DNA of 64,000 nt from an uncultured Bacteroidales bacterium (GTDB lineage: Bacteria; Bacteroidota; Bacteroidia; Bacteroidales; UBA932): positions 1-64,000 of the forward strand of contig CAMYVB010000007.1 of the NCBI GenBank assembly GCA_947302175.1, in the 5' to 3' direction. Each line of letters starts with the position of its first letter. Position 1 is the first letter of the stretch. The translations under genes were made by a program, and so were the position numbers. The notes under the pieces were generated by a model. That model was given only the letters and a program-made list of their open reading frames with translations. It searched no databases and had not been told where the DNA came from. This document shows, one piece after another, positions 34,010 through 44,359 of the stretch.

Positions 34010-35002
34010 TCAGAGGAGATACTCGAGGATGCGGGAGGAAGGGTCGAAGGGGCGGATGGTGCTGAGGCCCAGGGCCTCGTCGGCGGCCTTAATGAGATCA
34101 TCCGCTGAAGGATTTGCAATTTTGCAAAAATGCTTTCCGGCCCGGAGTATGGCTTCTTCAGGGATCAGGCCTATGAGTTCGGTGCCGGTAACGCGGGCTC
34201 CGCGAAGGGCGGCGCAGCGGCTCACTTCTTCGTAGGCGCGGTGGAGCGGGGTTGCCGACAGGTCGGTTATATTCATAGTGACCTGGGCGCAGCCGTACTG
34301 AGCCATATACCATCCAAGGGCCTTGACGCCCTTCAGCGTCCCGGGGACGCGGCCTGAAGGGGTTTTACGGCCGATTTCGCGCACATCCCGGGCAATCTCG
34401 AGAGCAAGGTCCGCGTCGGTGGAGTCGAGATTGAAATTGACTGCAAGAAGGAATTTGCGGGCTCCGACCACGCTAGCGCCGCTCAGGGCTGCCCTTTCGT
34501 CATAATCTCCGCAAAAATCGGGGCGCAGGGAAGGATAGGCCATTTTGGCTGCCAGACTCTCGTATTCGCCTTTTCTGCACCATGCCAGATTGCGCCTTTC
34601 GGGCGAAAAGGCGGCCTCTTCATAGCAGTAGCAAGGGATGCCGAGGTCAGAGAAAATGCGAGAGGCAAGCCGGCGCGCAAGGACAGCGCATTCTTCCAGT
34701 GAAATGCCACGGACGGGCACGAGGGGGAGAACGTCGGTCGCGCCTATTCGGGGATGCTCCCCGTGGTGTCTTCGCATGTCAATTAGGCGCGAGGCGGCTT
34801 CCGCTCCCCTGAATGCACCTTCGCATACAGCTTCGGGAGAGCCGGCGAAGGTGATGACGGTGCGGTTGGCGTCGCGCCCCACGTCGGTGTGCAGGACTTT
34901 CAGGCCCGGGACCGAGGCGATTGCGCTGCGAATCCCGCCCACGACCTCAAGGTCGCGGCCTTCGCTGAAATTGGGTATGCATTCGACTATCCTGCTTTCC
35001 AT
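34010..35002 (-). CDS. ftcD: Glutamate formimidoyltransferase
   Basis: A 330-residue enzyme matching the formiminotransferase half of FtcD. It transfers the formimino group of formiminoglutamate to tetrahydrofolate in histidine breakdown. The N-terminus IVECIPNFSEGRD and the catalytic-histidine block HGEHPRIGATDV at 80-91 are characteristic; MNITDLSATPLHRAYEEV and ELIGLIPEEAIL follow. The cyclodeaminase half found in vertebrate FtcD is absent, as in other Bacteroidota where it is a separate gene. No other hut genes are nearby. It converges on the esterase gene with 12 bases between stops. Confidence 0.94.
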   Translation of the reverse strand: MESRIVECIPNFSEGRDLEVVGGIRSAIASVPGLKVLHTDVGRDANRTVITFAGSPEAVCEGAFRGAEAASRLIDMRRHHGEHPRIGATDVLPLVPVRGISLEECAVLARRLASRIFSDLGIPCYCYEEAAFSPERRNLAWCRKGEYESLAAKMAYPSLRPDFCGDYDERAALSGASVVGARKFLLAVNFNLDSTDADLALEIARDVREIGRKTPSGRVPGTLKGVKALGWYMAQYGCAQVTMNITDLSATPLHRAYEEVSRCAALRGARVTGTELIGLIPEEAILRAGKHFCKIANPSADDLIKAADEALGLSTIRPFDPSSRILEYLL

Positions 35003-35030
35003 GACGCTGAAGGCAAATTAAATGAAAATA

Positions 35031-35061
35031 TTTGAGTGAAAGAATAAAAAAGCTATATTTG
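35031..35061 (+). promoter_or_regulatory. Canonical promoter of the small outer-membrane protein gene
   Basis: TTTG at 35031-35034 and TATATTTG at 35054-35061 are 19 bases apart, a complete consensus. The ATG at 35086 follows 24 bases after the box. Confidence 0.8.
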
Positions 35062-35085
35062 TAAGCTAATCAACACTAAGGAGCC

Positions 35086-35880
35086 ATGAAAAAGATCGCA
35101 GTTATCCTAATCGTCCTGATGAGCGCAAGCGCATCTTTCGCTCAGGAAAAATCCGCTTTCCATATGGGTCTTGCCGTCGGCGCCGGCACTGACGGCATAG
35201 GAGTGGACGTTGCATTCCCCCTGGGCAAGCATTTCGCCGTACGCGGCGGCTACGCCTTCACCATCCCCTACGCCTATTACTACGACCACGTGGCAATGGG
35301 TGGTTCGCCCATTAACGACAGCAAGGCTTTCGGCGGCATAACTGACTGGAATCCCAAGGCGAAAGCATCACTGACTCTGGGTAACGGCCGTCTCCTTTTC
35401 GACTTCTTCCCTGGCAAGAAAGGCAGCTTCCATTTTACCGCCGGCGCGCATATATTCACCAGCCCCGGCATAATCCACGCCCAGACCACCGAGCCCCTTC
35501 CCATTGGAAAGGAAAACTATGCCCGCACCTTTGTCGAAGCCAACGGCAAGTATATCACCACAGACCCCGATGGTAACCTCCAGGTCGACGTTCGCCTCGG
35601 CACCCTCCCCGTCAAACCCTACGTGGGCATAGGCTGGGGCCGCATCAAGGAGGACAGCAGGGTCAGCGTCATGTTCGACATGGGCGCCATCTACTGCGGC
35701 TCCATCCAGGTCGTTTCCTACGACTACGGCGTGGACATCAAAGCCTCCCCCACCAAGCCCGTGGCCAACAGCTTCACCTCGGCCGATACTGACGGCAACG
35801 ACGCCGGAGTGCTCGACATACTCGGTAAAGTCCCCGTCTGGCCCGTAATGAAGCTCAGCATAGCAGTTCGTCTCTTCTAA
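35086..35880 (+). CDS. Putative outer-membrane beta-barrel protein
   Basis: A 264-residue exported protein: signal peptide 1-20 (cleavage after SFA-Q), then alternating strands such as FHMGLAVGAGTDGIGVDVAF and HFAVRGGYAF, and a C-terminal strand MKLSIAVRLF ending in Phe, as expected for an outer-membrane barrel. Eight to ten strands could fit. No specific family is recognised beyond general Bacteroidota outer-membrane beta-barrel proteins. It is followed after 25 bases by a lipoprotein gene and then a terminator, so the two likely form one transcript. Confidence 0.72.
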   Translation: MKKIAVILIVLMSASASFAQEKSAFHMGLAVGAGTDGIGVDVAFPLGKHFAVRGGYAFTIPYAYYYDHVAMGGSPINDSKAFGGITDWNPKAKASLTLGNGRLLFDFFPGKKGSFHFTAGAHIFTSPGIIHAQTTEPLPIGKENYARTFVEANGKYITTDPDGNLQVDVRLGTLPVKPYVGIGWGRIKEDSRVSVMFDMGAIYCGSIQVVSYDYGVDIKASPTKPVANSFTSADTDGNDAGVLDILGKVPVWPVMKLSIAVRLF

Positions 35881-35905
35881 TTCCCGACTTAATATCTTTC
35901 CCGCC

Positions 35906-36886
35906 ATGAAAAAGACATTGATTATTGCAGCAGCACTTGCTCTCGGCTTCCCCGCTTTCATCTCCTGCGAGGATGGTCTCAAACCCGGAGGGGACGATAG
36001 CAAGGAAGTAGTGTTCGACGAGCCCGCCAAGAAGGCGGACGCCGTCAAGGTGGAGATTCCCTCCACAGTCATCTCCGACCCTTCCACCGCCCCCGTCGAC
36101 AAGCAGGGCAACACATACAAATCCTTCGAGGTGACCGAGTCCGGCATCATGGTCATAGAAAAGATCACCCCCGAGAAGGAGCCCATATACGTCGTAGGTG
36201 AAGTCAAAGATATCGAGCGTAACATCAAGCACGACGATTATCCCGGCATGACCGGCACCCGCTTCATTTCCGACGTGTACGGCTCCGTCACCGTCCTGAC
36301 TCCCACCAGGGCTGAAAACGTCATAATCCTCTTCGCTCCCAAAGACAACAACGGCGTCGTCACATCCTCCTCGGGCAACAAGTCTACCACAGTCAATACC
36401 GGCTCAAACAAGACTGATTCCGACAATTTCTGCCGCAGCTGGGTGGTCACCAAGACCATAGTATCCGTTACCGGTACCGGTATCACCGCTTCTGTCGGCA
36501 CATTCTTCGACGGCAACTTCAAAGCCCCTGAAGTAGCGGAATGGATTAACAAGAACGTCGCCACCGTCAAGGACCTGAGCATTTTCACCGGCTACAACCT
36601 CGACTATGTCACCTTCACCGAGGCAGGCACTGCCATGGTGAGTTTCCAGGGCAACGCCAAGGATCCCTTCGTCGGCAGCTGGAAGTCCACCGGCGACAAA
36701 AAGATCAACATCACCTATGACCACCCCGACGTCAATAAATACGTCCCTTCCGGCGTGGCAGGCACTTACGAATTCGTATCCGTTAACGGAGTAAAGATGT
36801 GCATACTCAAGGTAAACGCTTCGGTAAGCACCGATTCGGGAAGCAGCTATTCCGCCTCCGTAGAGCTTAGAATGACAGCTAAATAA
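35906..36886 (+). CDS. Lipoprotein of unknown function
   Basis: A 326-residue protein with a lipoprotein signal peptide, Cys near residue 21 (PAFISCEDG). The mature N-terminus is acidic and flexible (GGDDSKEVVFDEPAKK), and the rest looks beta-rich. An Asn/Ser/Thr-rich linker (TSSSGNKSTTVNTGSNK) sits near the middle, and the C-terminal third (ITYDHPDVNKYVPSGVAGTYEF) resembles a lipocalin-like or METMAP-type fold seen in Bacteroidota lipoproteins. I cannot name a family. The shared transcript with the upstream barrel protein suggests a surface pair. Confidence 0.7.
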   Translation: MKKTLIIAAALALGFPAFISCEDGLKPGGDDSKEVVFDEPAKKADAVKVEIPSTVISDPSTAPVDKQGNTYKSFEVTESGIMVIEKITPEKEPIYVVGEVKDIERNIKHDDYPGMTGTRFISDVYGSVTVLTPTRAENVIILFAPKDNNGVVTSSSGNKSTTVNTGSNKTDSDNFCRSWVVTKTIVSVTGTGITASVGTFFDGNFKAPEVAEWINKNVATVKDLSIFTGYNLDYVTFTEAGTAMVSFQGNAKDPFVGSWKSTGDKKINITYDHPDVNKYVPSGVAGTYEFVSVNGVKMCILKVNASVSTDSGSSYSASVELRMTAK

Positions 36887-36894
36887 TTCATACA

Positions 36895-36923
36895 GGGAGG
36901 CCCTTGATGGGTCTCCTTTTTTT
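36895..36923 (+). terminator. Terminator-like hairpin just before upp
   Basis: GGAGGCCC pairs with GGGTCTCC (one G-T pair) around a TTGAT loop, followed by seven T. It lies 9 bases after the lipoprotein stop and ends 9 bases before the upp ATG. No promoter box fits in between, so it could be either a terminator or an attenuator for upp. Confidence 0.8.
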
Positions 36924-36931
36924 AAAACCCA

Positions 36932-37567
36932 ATGACTATGAGCACTGTACACGTAATAGACCACCCGATGATTCAGCACAAGCTGAGCATCATGAGGATG
37001 AAACAAACCGGGTCGAAAGACTTCCGTCAGCTTCTCACCGAGATTTCCCTGCTGATGGGATACGAAGTCACGCGAGACCTCGCTCTCGACGACATAAAGA
37101 TCGAGACCCCCATTTGTCCCATGACCGCCAAACAGATTTCCGGCCGCAAGCTCGCGATCGTCCCCATACTCAGGGCGGGGCTCGGCATGGTGGACGGCCT
37201 CCTCACCCTGGTCCCCGTGGCGAAAGTCGGCCACATCGGTCTCTACCGCAATGAAGAGACCCACGAGCCCGTGGAGTATTACTGCAAACTCCCCGAAGAC
37301 ATCGACAACAGGCTCGTCATCCTGACCGACCCCATGCTCGCCACAGGCGGCAGCGCCTGCGACGCCATCACAATGCTCAAGAAAAGGGGTTGCAACCAGA
37401 TACGCCTCATGTGCCTCGTGGGTGTCCCCGAGGGCATCAACAAGGTACAGCAGACCCATCCCGACGTCGACATCTACGTCGCCGCCGTCGACGACCACCT
37501 CAATGAAAACGCCTACATAGTCCCCGGCCTCGGAGACGCGGGTGACAGGATTTTCGGCACTAAATAG
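36932..37567 (+). CDS. upp: Uracil phosphoribosyltransferase
   Basis: A 211-residue enzyme of the usual size. It makes UMP from uracil and PRPP in pyrimidine salvage. [15 protein letters not shown] at 77-91 and the PRPP loop [12 protein letters not shown] at 131-142 identify the family; the uracil-binding C-terminus [13 protein letters not shown] is intact. The ATG at 36932 is followed by a second ATG two codons later; either could be used. A strong hairpin with a T run ends 9 bases upstream, so transcription probably depends on read-through or an upstream promoter. GH3 follows after 14 bases. Confidence 0.96.
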   Translation: MTMSTVHVIDHPMIQHKLSIMRMKQTGSKDFRQLLTEISLLMGYEVTRDLALDDIKIETPICPMTAKQISGRKLAIVPILRAGLGMVDGLLTLVPVAKVGHIGLYRNEETHEPVEYYCKLPEDIDNRLVILTDPMLATGGSACDAITMLKKRGCNQIRLMCLVGVPEGINKVQQTHPDVDIYVAAVDDHLNENAYIVPGLGDAGDRIFGTK

Positions 37568-37581
37568 CCCGGGACAGGAAA

Positions 37582-39909
37582 ATGAAAATCAAGCTCTCAG
37601 CCATCCTCCCGGTGATGCTCGTACTCGCCGGGTGCGCAGGCGCTCCCGCCTACAAGGACGCCTCCCTTTCCCCCGAAAAACGCGCTGACGACCTTCTTTC
37701 CCGCATGACCGTGGACGAGAAGATAGGGCAGCTCCTCTGCCCTTACGGCTGGCCCATGTTCGAAGTGACTTCGGACAGCACCGCCACCTACAGCGAGAAA
37801 TATGTCAAATTCATCAAGGAGCAGCACGGCGGCATGCTCTGGGGTCTCTACAGGGCCGACCCCTGGACCCGCAAGACCATGGAGAACGGCCTGACGACCC
37901 GCCGCGCCGTTTCCGCCTGCGAGGCCATCCAGCGCTACGCGATAGACTCCACGCGCCTCGGCATCCCCGTCCTCTTCGCCGAAGAAGCCCCCCACGGGCA
38001 CATGGCACTCGGGACCACGGTGCTCCCCACCAGCCTCGGCATGGCCGCCACCTGGGACACCGACCTCATGGAAGAAGCCGGACGCGCCGTCGCTGAGGAG
38101 CTCAGGGCGGTAGGAGCGCTGATAGGCTACGGCCCCGTCATAGACCTTGCCCGCGAGCCCCGCTGGTCCAGGGTTGAGGAGACCTACGGCGAGGACGTCA
38201 CCCTGACGAGCGAGATGGCCGGAGCCCTCGTGCGAGGCCTTTCCCCCAAGCAGAACGGCTGGGACAAGGGCGTAGTCTCCACTGTAAAGCATTTCGTGGC
38301 ATACGGCACCACCATGGGCGGCCACAACGGCGCCCCTTCCGTTTTTGGGCAGCGCGACCTAGCTGAGAACGTGCTCCCCTCCTTCAAGAGGATGATAGAC
38401 GAAGGCGCCCTCTCCATAATGACCTCCTACAACTCCCTCGACGGCATACCTTCCACGGCCAACAAAACCCTTCTTACAGGCATACTTAGGGATCAGTGGG
38501 GATTCGACGGAGTCGTCGTGTCCGACCTCTTCAGCATAGACGAGCTCGAAAAGTCGCATCACGTGGCCGCCAATGCCGCCGAAGCCGGCAAGATGGCCCT
38601 CGAGGCAGGAGTGGACGTAGATCTCGGCGCAATTTGCTATGATGCTATGAAAGAGAAGGTTGAGAGCGGCGAAATCCCAATGGAGACTCTAGACAGGGCC
38701 GTCAGGCGCGTCCTGGAGCTCAAATTCCGCCTCGGCATCTTTGAGAATCCCCTCGCCATGAGCAATGCCGAAAGCATCGTTCGCAGCCCGGAACACACCC
38801 GCACCGCCCTGCAGATGGCCCGCGAAGGCGTGGTTCTGCTCGAGAACAAGGGCGTACTGCCTCTTTCGAAAAACGCCCGCGTTGCCGTAATCGGCCCCAA
38901 CGCCGACGAAATGTACAACCAGCTGGGCGACTACACCGCTCCTCAGCCAGAAGAGAATATCACCACCCCCCTGGAGGGCATACGCGCAAAGATAGGCACC
39001 GGCCGCGTCCTCTACGCCAAGGGCTGCGCCGTGCGCGACCCCGATCCTTCCGGCATCTCGCGCGCCGTTGCAGCGGCAGCCAATTCTGACGTCGCCGTGG
39101 TGTTCGTCGGCGGTTCCAGCGCCCGCGACTTCAAGACCCTCTTCAAAGAGACCGGCGCCGCTATTACAGACAACAGCAACGGCGTTTCCGACATGGAGGC
39201 CGGTGAAGGGTTCGACCGCGCCACGCTCACCCTTATGGGCCGCCAGGAAGAGCTCCTGAAGGCAGTTAAGGCCACGGGCAAGCCCGTAGTCGTGGTCTAT
39301 ATCGAAGGCCGCCCCCTCGACAAGCGCTGGGCCAAAGATAATGCCGACGCGCTCCTGACGCAGTTCTATCCCGGGCAGGCGGGAGGCGAGGCCATAGCCG
39401 ACGTCCTTTTCGGCGACTACAACCCTGCAGGACGCCTTCCCATCAGCGTTCCCCGCTCGGTGGGTCAGCTCCCCGTCTACTACAACCGTCCCCTTCCCAT
39501 CAGCGGCGACTATGTCGAGGAGAGCGCATCTCCCCTCTACGCCTTCGGCTACGGCCTTAGCTACACGACCTTCAGCTATGACTCCATCGAGTGCACTCCT
39601 CAGCCATCGGGCGAGGTCGCAGTGAGGGTAAAAGTGAGCAACACCGGCAGCCGCGACGGCGACGAGGTGGTGCAGGTCTATGTGAACGACCCCATCGCTT
39701 CCACCGTGCGCCCCCGCACCCAGCTGCGCGCATTCCGCAGAGTCAATATAAAAGCGGGACAGAGCGCCGAAGTGGAATTCACCCTAGGAAGGGACGCTTT
39801 CAGCCTCGTGAACGCCGAAATGGAGGAAGTCGTCGAGAGCGGCGAATTCATCATCAGCGCCGGCCCTTCGTCCGACAACCGCCCCTTAAGTGCAAGTATA
39901 AATCTCTAG
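37582..39909 (+). CDS. GH3 beta-glucosidase-type lipoprotein
   Basis: A 775-residue enzyme with a lipobox at Cys17 (MLVLAGCAG). The GH3 barrel begins near 30 (RADDLLSRMTVDEKIGQL), the nucleophile is D315 in VVVSDLFSID, and the second alpha/beta domain starts near 430 with VAVIGPNADEMYNQLGDY. An FnIII-like C-terminal domain covers about 665-775 (YAFGYGLSYTTFSY marks its start). Such enzymes remove terminal beta-linked glucose or xylose from oligosaccharides in the periplasm; the exact sugar cannot be read from sequence. It is 3 bases from the GH92 gene, suggesting that they work on one glycan. Confidence 0.93.
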   Translation: MKIKLSAILPVMLVLAGCAGAPAYKDASLSPEKRADDLLSRMTVDEKIGQLLCPYGWPMFEVTSDSTATYSEKYVKFIKEQHGGMLWGLYRADPWTRKTMENGLTTRRAVSACEAIQRYAIDSTRLGIPVLFAEEAPHGHMALGTTVLPTSLGMAATWDTDLMEEAGRAVAEELRAVGALIGYGPVIDLAREPRWSRVEETYGEDVTLTSEMAGALVRGLSPKQNGWDKGVVSTVKHFVAYGTTMGGHNGAPSVFGQRDLAENVLPSFKRMIDEGALSIMTSYNSLDGIPSTANKTLLTGILRDQWGFDGVVVSDLFSIDELEKSHHVAANAAEAGKMALEAGVDVDLGAICYDAMKEKVESGEIPMETLDRAVRRVLELKFRLGIFENPLAMSNAESIVRSPEHTRTALQMAREGVVLLENKGVLPLSKNARVAVIGPNADEMYNQLGDYTAPQPEENITTPLEGIRAKIGTGRVLYAKGCAVRDPDPSGISRAVAAAANSDVAVVFVGGSSARDFKTLFKETGAAITDNSNGVSDMEAGEGFDRATLTLMGRQEELLKAVKATGKPVVVVYIEGRPLDKRWAKDNADALLTQFYPGQAGGEAIADVLFGDYNPAGRLPISVPRSVGQLPVYYNRPLPISGDYVEESASPLYAFGYGLSYTTFSYDSIECTPQPSGEVAVRVKVSNTGSRDGDEVVQVYVNDPIASTVRPRTQLRAFRRVNIKAGQSAEVEFTLGRDAFSLVNAEMEEVVESGEFIISAGPSSDNRPLSASINL

Positions 39910-39912
39910 GAA

Positions 39913-42150
39913 ATGCTGACAACTATCCTGCTGCTACTAAGCCTGTTGCTTTTCAATATCTTCCACCCATCAGACTGCGTGGACACTTCCGTCGGCGTAA
40001 TCGACAAGGGGGCATCGAACTGCGTAATAGGCCCCATGCTCCCCTACGGCAGCATCAACCCTTCCCCGCAGAGCCGCAAAGGCACCTCGGACGGCTACAA
40101 GCCTACTGAGCCCATACGCGGTTTCGGGCAGCTTCACGTCAGTGGCACGGGATGGCCCACCTACGGCAATTTCCTCATTTCTCCCCAGACGGGGCTCGCA
40201 ACGGGCCTCCTCGACCACGAATCAGCGCACCGCGATTCCATTACCAAGCCCTATCTTTTCTCTACCACCCTCGAGCGCTACGGCATAGGCGTGGAAGTGA
40301 CTCCCGCGCACTACAGCGCCATCTACCGCTTCACCTACCCCGCCTGCGACAGGGCGTCCATAGTCTTCGACGCTGTTCACTCCATCCCCGGCGACATATT
40401 CCCCAAGGCCAAGAAGACGCTGCTCGAAAGCAGCTCTGAAATTGACCCCGAGAGCGGGACGGTGAGGATGATGATAAGGATGAAAGGCGGATGGCCCGAG
40501 GAGCCCTACGCCCTCTGGTGCGTTGCCAGGATAGGCGGTGTCGCCTTTAGCGAATGCGGCAGCTGGGACTCCGAAGCAGGCCCCGAAAAAGGGCGCCTGA
40601 GCATAGAGGCTATGCCCCAGGATAGCCTCCACATAGGTTCATACGCCTGTTTCCCCACCACCGAGGGGCAGCAGGTCCTGCTCAAACTGGCGGTGTCGTT
40701 CGTCAGCTTCGAACAGGCTCAGATGCTGCTCGACGCCGAAATCCCCGGATGGAATTTCGACGCCTCTGTGCGCCGCGCCCGCATGGTTTGGGACCGCACT
40801 CTCTCCAGCGTGAAAGTAAAAGGCGGGAGCGACGAAGACAGGACCATCTTCTATTCGGCGCTTTACCGCTTCTTTACCTTCGCCCACGAGCGTTCGCTCG
40901 ACCGCGAGGGCGTGAAAGTCAACCGCAGGATTGCCAGGCGCGCCATGATGGGCTTAGCGCCTGAGAAAGACGCTGCCCGTAGGCCCATACGCCCCTATTG
41001 GGACGACAACTACGCCCTCTGGGACACTTTCAGGACTGTTTATCCCATGCTGACGCTGCTCGACGAAGACTGCTGGAGGGCCAATATGAAGGCCCTGATA
41101 GACAGGTTCGAGACTCGCGGCGGCGTGTGGGACAGTTTTGTCGCCGGGACTGACCGCAAGGCCGACCAGGGCGGCAACGACGTGGACTGCATCATCGCCG
41201 AAGGCTATGCCAAGAAGATAAAAGGCATAGACTGGGAAAGGGCATATGCAATAATTAAGCACAACGCCGACAATATGCGACTCGGCCACGACCAGGAGGG
41301 CGACGAAGGAGCGCATCTGCGCTATAAAGAGCTGGGCTGGATACCCACCTGCCTCATGAGCTCTTCGCAGACGCTCGAGTTCGCCTACAACGACTGGTGC
41401 GCCTCCCAAATTGCAGCCGGCCTTGGCCACAACAAAGACGCAAGTAAGTATTTCGAGCGCAGCAAGGGATGGATCAACCTATGGAATCCCGATCTGGAAA
41501 GCGGTGGCTACAAGGGCTTTATCGACGCACGCAACTCCGACGGCTCCTTTGCATTCATCCCTCCGGAGAAATGGAACGGCTCATGGATTTCTCCCTTCTA
41601 CGAGGGCAAGACCTGGACCTATTCCTACTATGTCCCCCACGATATCCCTAAGCTTATAGAGCTAATGGGAGGGGACGAGAAGTTTGTCGAAAGGCTCAAC
41701 TACGGCTATGAGCACCGCCTCACCGAGTATGACAACGAGCCCGGGTTCCTGACCCTCCGCGCATTCACCGAGGCCGGACATCCCGAGTACTCTTCCTTCT
41801 GGGCGCACCATCTGATGAACAACAAGTTCACCCTTAAGGGCTATCCCGACAACGAGGACACAGGCTCCATGGGTTCCTGGTATGTTTTCTGCGCCCTCGG
41901 CCTCTTCCCCAACGCCGGGCAGGACTTCTACTACCTCAACGCCCCGAAGTTCGAAAGCGCAACCATCTCCCTACCCCGGGGCAGAAAGCTGATAATCAAG
42001 GCTAACGCTTCCAAGGAAAATGTAACTATAAAGTCCGTGCGCCTTCGCGGCAAGCCCGTCGAGGGCTTTAAGCTGACGCACGAAGAGCTCCTCAGGGGCG
42101 GCACCCTTGAGATGGAGCTCGCACCAATGGAAAGCAAGGATGAAATTTAA
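39913..42150 (+). CDS. GH92 exo-alpha-mannosidase
   Basis: A 745-residue enzyme of family GH92, calcium-dependent exo-alpha-mannosidases that trim high-mannose N-glycans or yeast mannan. The N-terminal beta domain opens with DCVDTSVGV and [14 protein letters not shown] and includes [17 protein letters not shown]. The catalytic barrel shows [36 protein letters not shown] and the C-terminal [19 protein letters not shown]. The first 20 residues are hydrophobic and probably a signal peptide without a clear lipobox. It sits between GH3 and uvrB and overlaps the latter by 11 bases. Confidence 0.93.
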   Translation: MLTTILLLLSLLLFNIFHPSDCVDTSVGVIDKGASNCVIGPMLPYGSINPSPQSRKGTSDGYKPTEPIRGFGQLHVSGTGWPTYGNFLISPQTGLATGLLDHESAHRDSITKPYLFSTTLERYGIGVEVTPAHYSAIYRFTYPACDRASIVFDAVHSIPGDIFPKAKKTLLESSSEIDPESGTVRMMIRMKGGWPEEPYALWCVARIGGVAFSECGSWDSEAGPEKGRLSIEAMPQDSLHIGSYACFPTTEGQQVLLKLAVSFVSFEQAQMLLDAEIPGWNFDASVRRARMVWDRTLSSVKVKGGSDEDRTIFYSALYRFFTFAHERSLDREGVKVNRRIARRAMMGLAPEKDAARRPIRPYWDDNYALWDTFRTVYPMLTLLDEDCWRANMKALIDRFETRGGVWDSFVAGTDRKADQGGNDVDCIIAEGYAKKIKGIDWERAYAIIKHNADNMRLGHDQEGDEGAHLRYKELGWIPTCLMSSSQTLEFAYNDWCASQIAAGLGHNKDASKYFERSKGWINLWNPDLESGGYKGFIDARNSDGSFAFIPPEKWNGSWISPFYEGKTWTYSYYVPHDIPKLIELMGGDEKFVERLNYGYEHRLTEYDNEPGFLTLRAFTEAGHPEYSSFWAHHLMNNKFTLKGYPDNEDTGSMGSWYVFCALGLFPNAGQDFYYLNAPKFESATISLPRGRKLIIKANASKENVTIKSVRLRGKPVEGFKLTHEELLRGGTLEMELAPMESKDEI

Positions 42151-44326
42151 ACTCGAGTCCACATACAAACCCGCAGGCGACCAGCCTGAAGCCATAGCGC
42201 AGCTTTGCGACGCCCTGTCGAAGGGCGTCGGCGACGTGACGCTACTCGGTGTCACTGGTTCGGGAAAGACCTTCACCATGGCGGGCGTTATAGAGCGCCT
42301 TCAGCGCCCTGCCTTGATACTCAGCCACAACAAGACCCTGGCAGCGCAGCTTTACGGAGAATTCAAGTCGTTTTTCCCGTCTAACGCCGTCGAGTATTTC
42401 GTTTCCTACTACGACTATTACCAGCCTGAAGCCTACATCCCCGCTTCCGACACCTATATCGAAAAGGACCTGAGCATCAACGACCAGGTCGAAAAGCTGC
42501 GCCTGAGCGCAGCCAGCGCCCTTATGAGCGGCAGGCGCGACGTCATAGTGGTTTCGTCCGTTTCTTGCCTCTACGGCATAGGCAATCCCGAGGACTTCCA
42601 CTCGCAGACCACCACGGTGCGCCGGGGCGAAAGGCGCAGCCTTACGGGGCTGCTCTACCAGCTCGTGGACGCCCTGTATTCGCGCACGGAGGCTGAGTTC
42701 ACGCGCGGCAGTTTCCGCGTCCGCGGGGATACGGTGGACGTTTTCCCCAGCGGAGCCGACCAGGAGGCCATAAGGATTGAGTTTTTCGGCGACGAAGTGG
42801 ACGAAATCAGCGTCATCGACCCCGGCACGGGCGCAAGGCTGGAAAGCGTCGAGCAAATCAGCATATACCCTGCGCGCAATTTCGTGACCACCAAGGAGCG
42901 CGGAATCAAAGCGGTGAGCATGATTCAGGACGACCTTGTCAAGCAGCTCGAATATTTCGAGCAAGTTGGTAAGGGCCTCGAAGCCAAACGCCTTAAACAG
43001 AGGGTGGAATACGACCTCGAGATGATTAAGGAGATGGGCTACTGCCCCGGCATAGAGAACTATTCGCGCTATTTCGACGGCCGCAAGCCGGGCGAGCGTC
43101 CTTTCTGCCTCATAGACTATTTCCCCAAGGACTTCATAACCTTCATAGACGAGAGCCACGTCACTCTCCCCCAGGTACACGCGATGTACGGCGGCGACCA
43201 CAGCCGCAAGTCGGTGCTCGTCGAGTATGGTTTCCGCCTCCCAGCCGCTTCCGACAACCGCCCGCTCACCTTCGATGAATTCGAGCGCATCACAGGGCAG
43301 AAGGTCTATGTGAGCGCCACGCCCGCCGACTACGAGCTCGAGAAGTCGGAAGGGCTTGTAGTAGAGCAGGTCGTGCGCCCCACGGGCCTGCTTGACCCGC
43401 CCATAGAGGTGCGCCCCATAGAGCACCAGGTGGACAATCTGGTCGAGGAGATACGCGTCCGCGCTGAAAGGGACGAGCGCACGCTCGTAACGACCCTTAC
43501 GAAGCGCATGGCCGAGGAGCTCGACGAGTACTTCCGCAAAATCGCCATACGCTGCCGCTATATCCATTCCGACGTCGATACTACCGAGAGGGTCGAGATT
43601 ATCGAGGATTTCAAGAACGGCCTCTTTGACGTGCTGATTGGTGTCAACCTGCTGCGCGAGGGGCTCGACATTCCCACGGTCTCGCTTGTGGCAATCCTTG
43701 ACGCCGACAAGGAAGGGTTCCTGCGCACTACGCGCTCACTCACGCAGACAGCCGGCCGCGCCGCCCGCAACGTCAACGGTCTCGTGATTATGTACGCCGA
43801 CAAGATTACCCCCTCGATGGAGGAAACCATACGCGAGACCGAGCGCCGGCGCTCCAAGCAGATAGCCTACAATAAGCTCCACGGCATAACGCCGAAACAG
43901 ATCGAAGTGCGCAGCAATGCGCTCGCACTCGAAATGGCCTCTCCCGAGCGCGGCAGGACCGTCAATCCCGTGCTCTCGAATTCACCTTCGGGCAGGGTCA
44001 GCGCCGCGAATTCGGTCGACGACCCCGTCTATATCCCCAGCCCGGGCGAACTCGGAAGGGGCAGCGTGTCAGTCGGCCTCGGGCACGATTCCCGCAGGGA
44101 CTCCAAGGACTCGAGGGTGGACGGCTACATCGCCGCCGACCTTGCCGCGGTGCTGCAGGACCCCGTCATACGCTCGATGAGCCGCAAGCAAGTGGAAAAG
44201 ATGGCCGCGGAGTCGAAACGCAAGATGAAAGAGGCTGCTTCCGAGCTGGATTTTACCGCCGCCGCGAAGTACCGCGACGAGATGTGGGCGCTCGAGCAAT
44301 ACCTGAAAGTCTGGAAGGACGATTGA
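42140..44326 (+). CDS. uvrB: Excinuclease ABC subunit B with extended linker
   Basis: A 728-residue UvrB, the damage-verifying helicase of nucleotide excision repair. Walker A is GVTGSGKT at 37-44; the beta-hairpin [10 protein letters not shown] follows near 94; the DESH box is [11 protein letters not shown]; motif VI region is [12 protein letters not shown]. The C-terminal UVR domain that contacts UvrC ([19 protein letters not shown]) is present. Between ITPKQ and that domain lies a linker of about 92 residues, roughly twice that in E. coli, rich in Ser, Gly and Pro. The ATG at 42140 ([15 protein letters not shown]) overlaps the GH92 stop by 11 bases. Confidence 0.96.
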   Translation: MKFKLESTYKPAGDQPEAIAQLCDALSKGVGDVTLLGVTGSGKTFTMAGVIERLQRPALILSHNKTLAAQLYGEFKSFFPSNAVEYFVSYYDYYQPEAYIPASDTYIEKDLSINDQVEKLRLSAASALMSGRRDVIVVSSVSCLYGIGNPEDFHSQTTTVRRGERRSLTGLLYQLVDALYSRTEAEFTRGSFRVRGDTVDVFPSGADQEAIRIEFFGDEVDEISVIDPGTGARLESVEQISIYPARNFVTTKERGIKAVSMIQDDLVKQLEYFEQVGKGLEAKRLKQRVEYDLEMIKEMGYCPGIENYSRYFDGRKPGERPFCLIDYFPKDFITFIDESHVTLPQVHAMYGGDHSRKSVLVEYGFRLPAASDNRPLTFDEFERITGQKVYVSATPADYELEKSEGLVVEQVVRPTGLLDPPIEVRPIEHQVDNLVEEIRVRAERDERTLVTTLTKRMAEELDEYFRKIAIRCRYIHSDVDTTERVEIIEDFKNGLFDVLIGVNLLREGLDIPTVSLVAILDADKEGFLRTTRSLTQTAGRAARNVNGLVIMYADKITPSMEETIRETERRRSKQIAYNKLHGITPKQIEVRSNALALEMASPERGRTVNPVLSNSPSGRVSAANSVDDPVYIPSPGELGRGSVSVGLGHDSRRDSKDSRVDGYIAADLAAVLQDPVIRSMSRKQVEKMAAESKRKMKEAASELDFTAAAKYRDEMWALEQYLKVWKDD

Positions 44327-44352
44327 CAATTGCGCGATTTTTGCTATTTTAG
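44322..44352 (+). promoter_or_regulatory. Possible promoter of the glucosaminidase gene
   Basis: ATTG at 44322-44325 and TATTTTAG at 44345-44352 (one mismatch to TAnnTTTG) are 19 bases apart. The ATG at 44360 begins 7 bases after the box, the same tight spacing as truA, gmk and the DUF1538 gene. The -33 box overlaps the uvrB stop. Confidence 0.4.
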
Positions 44353-44359
44353 CAAACGT

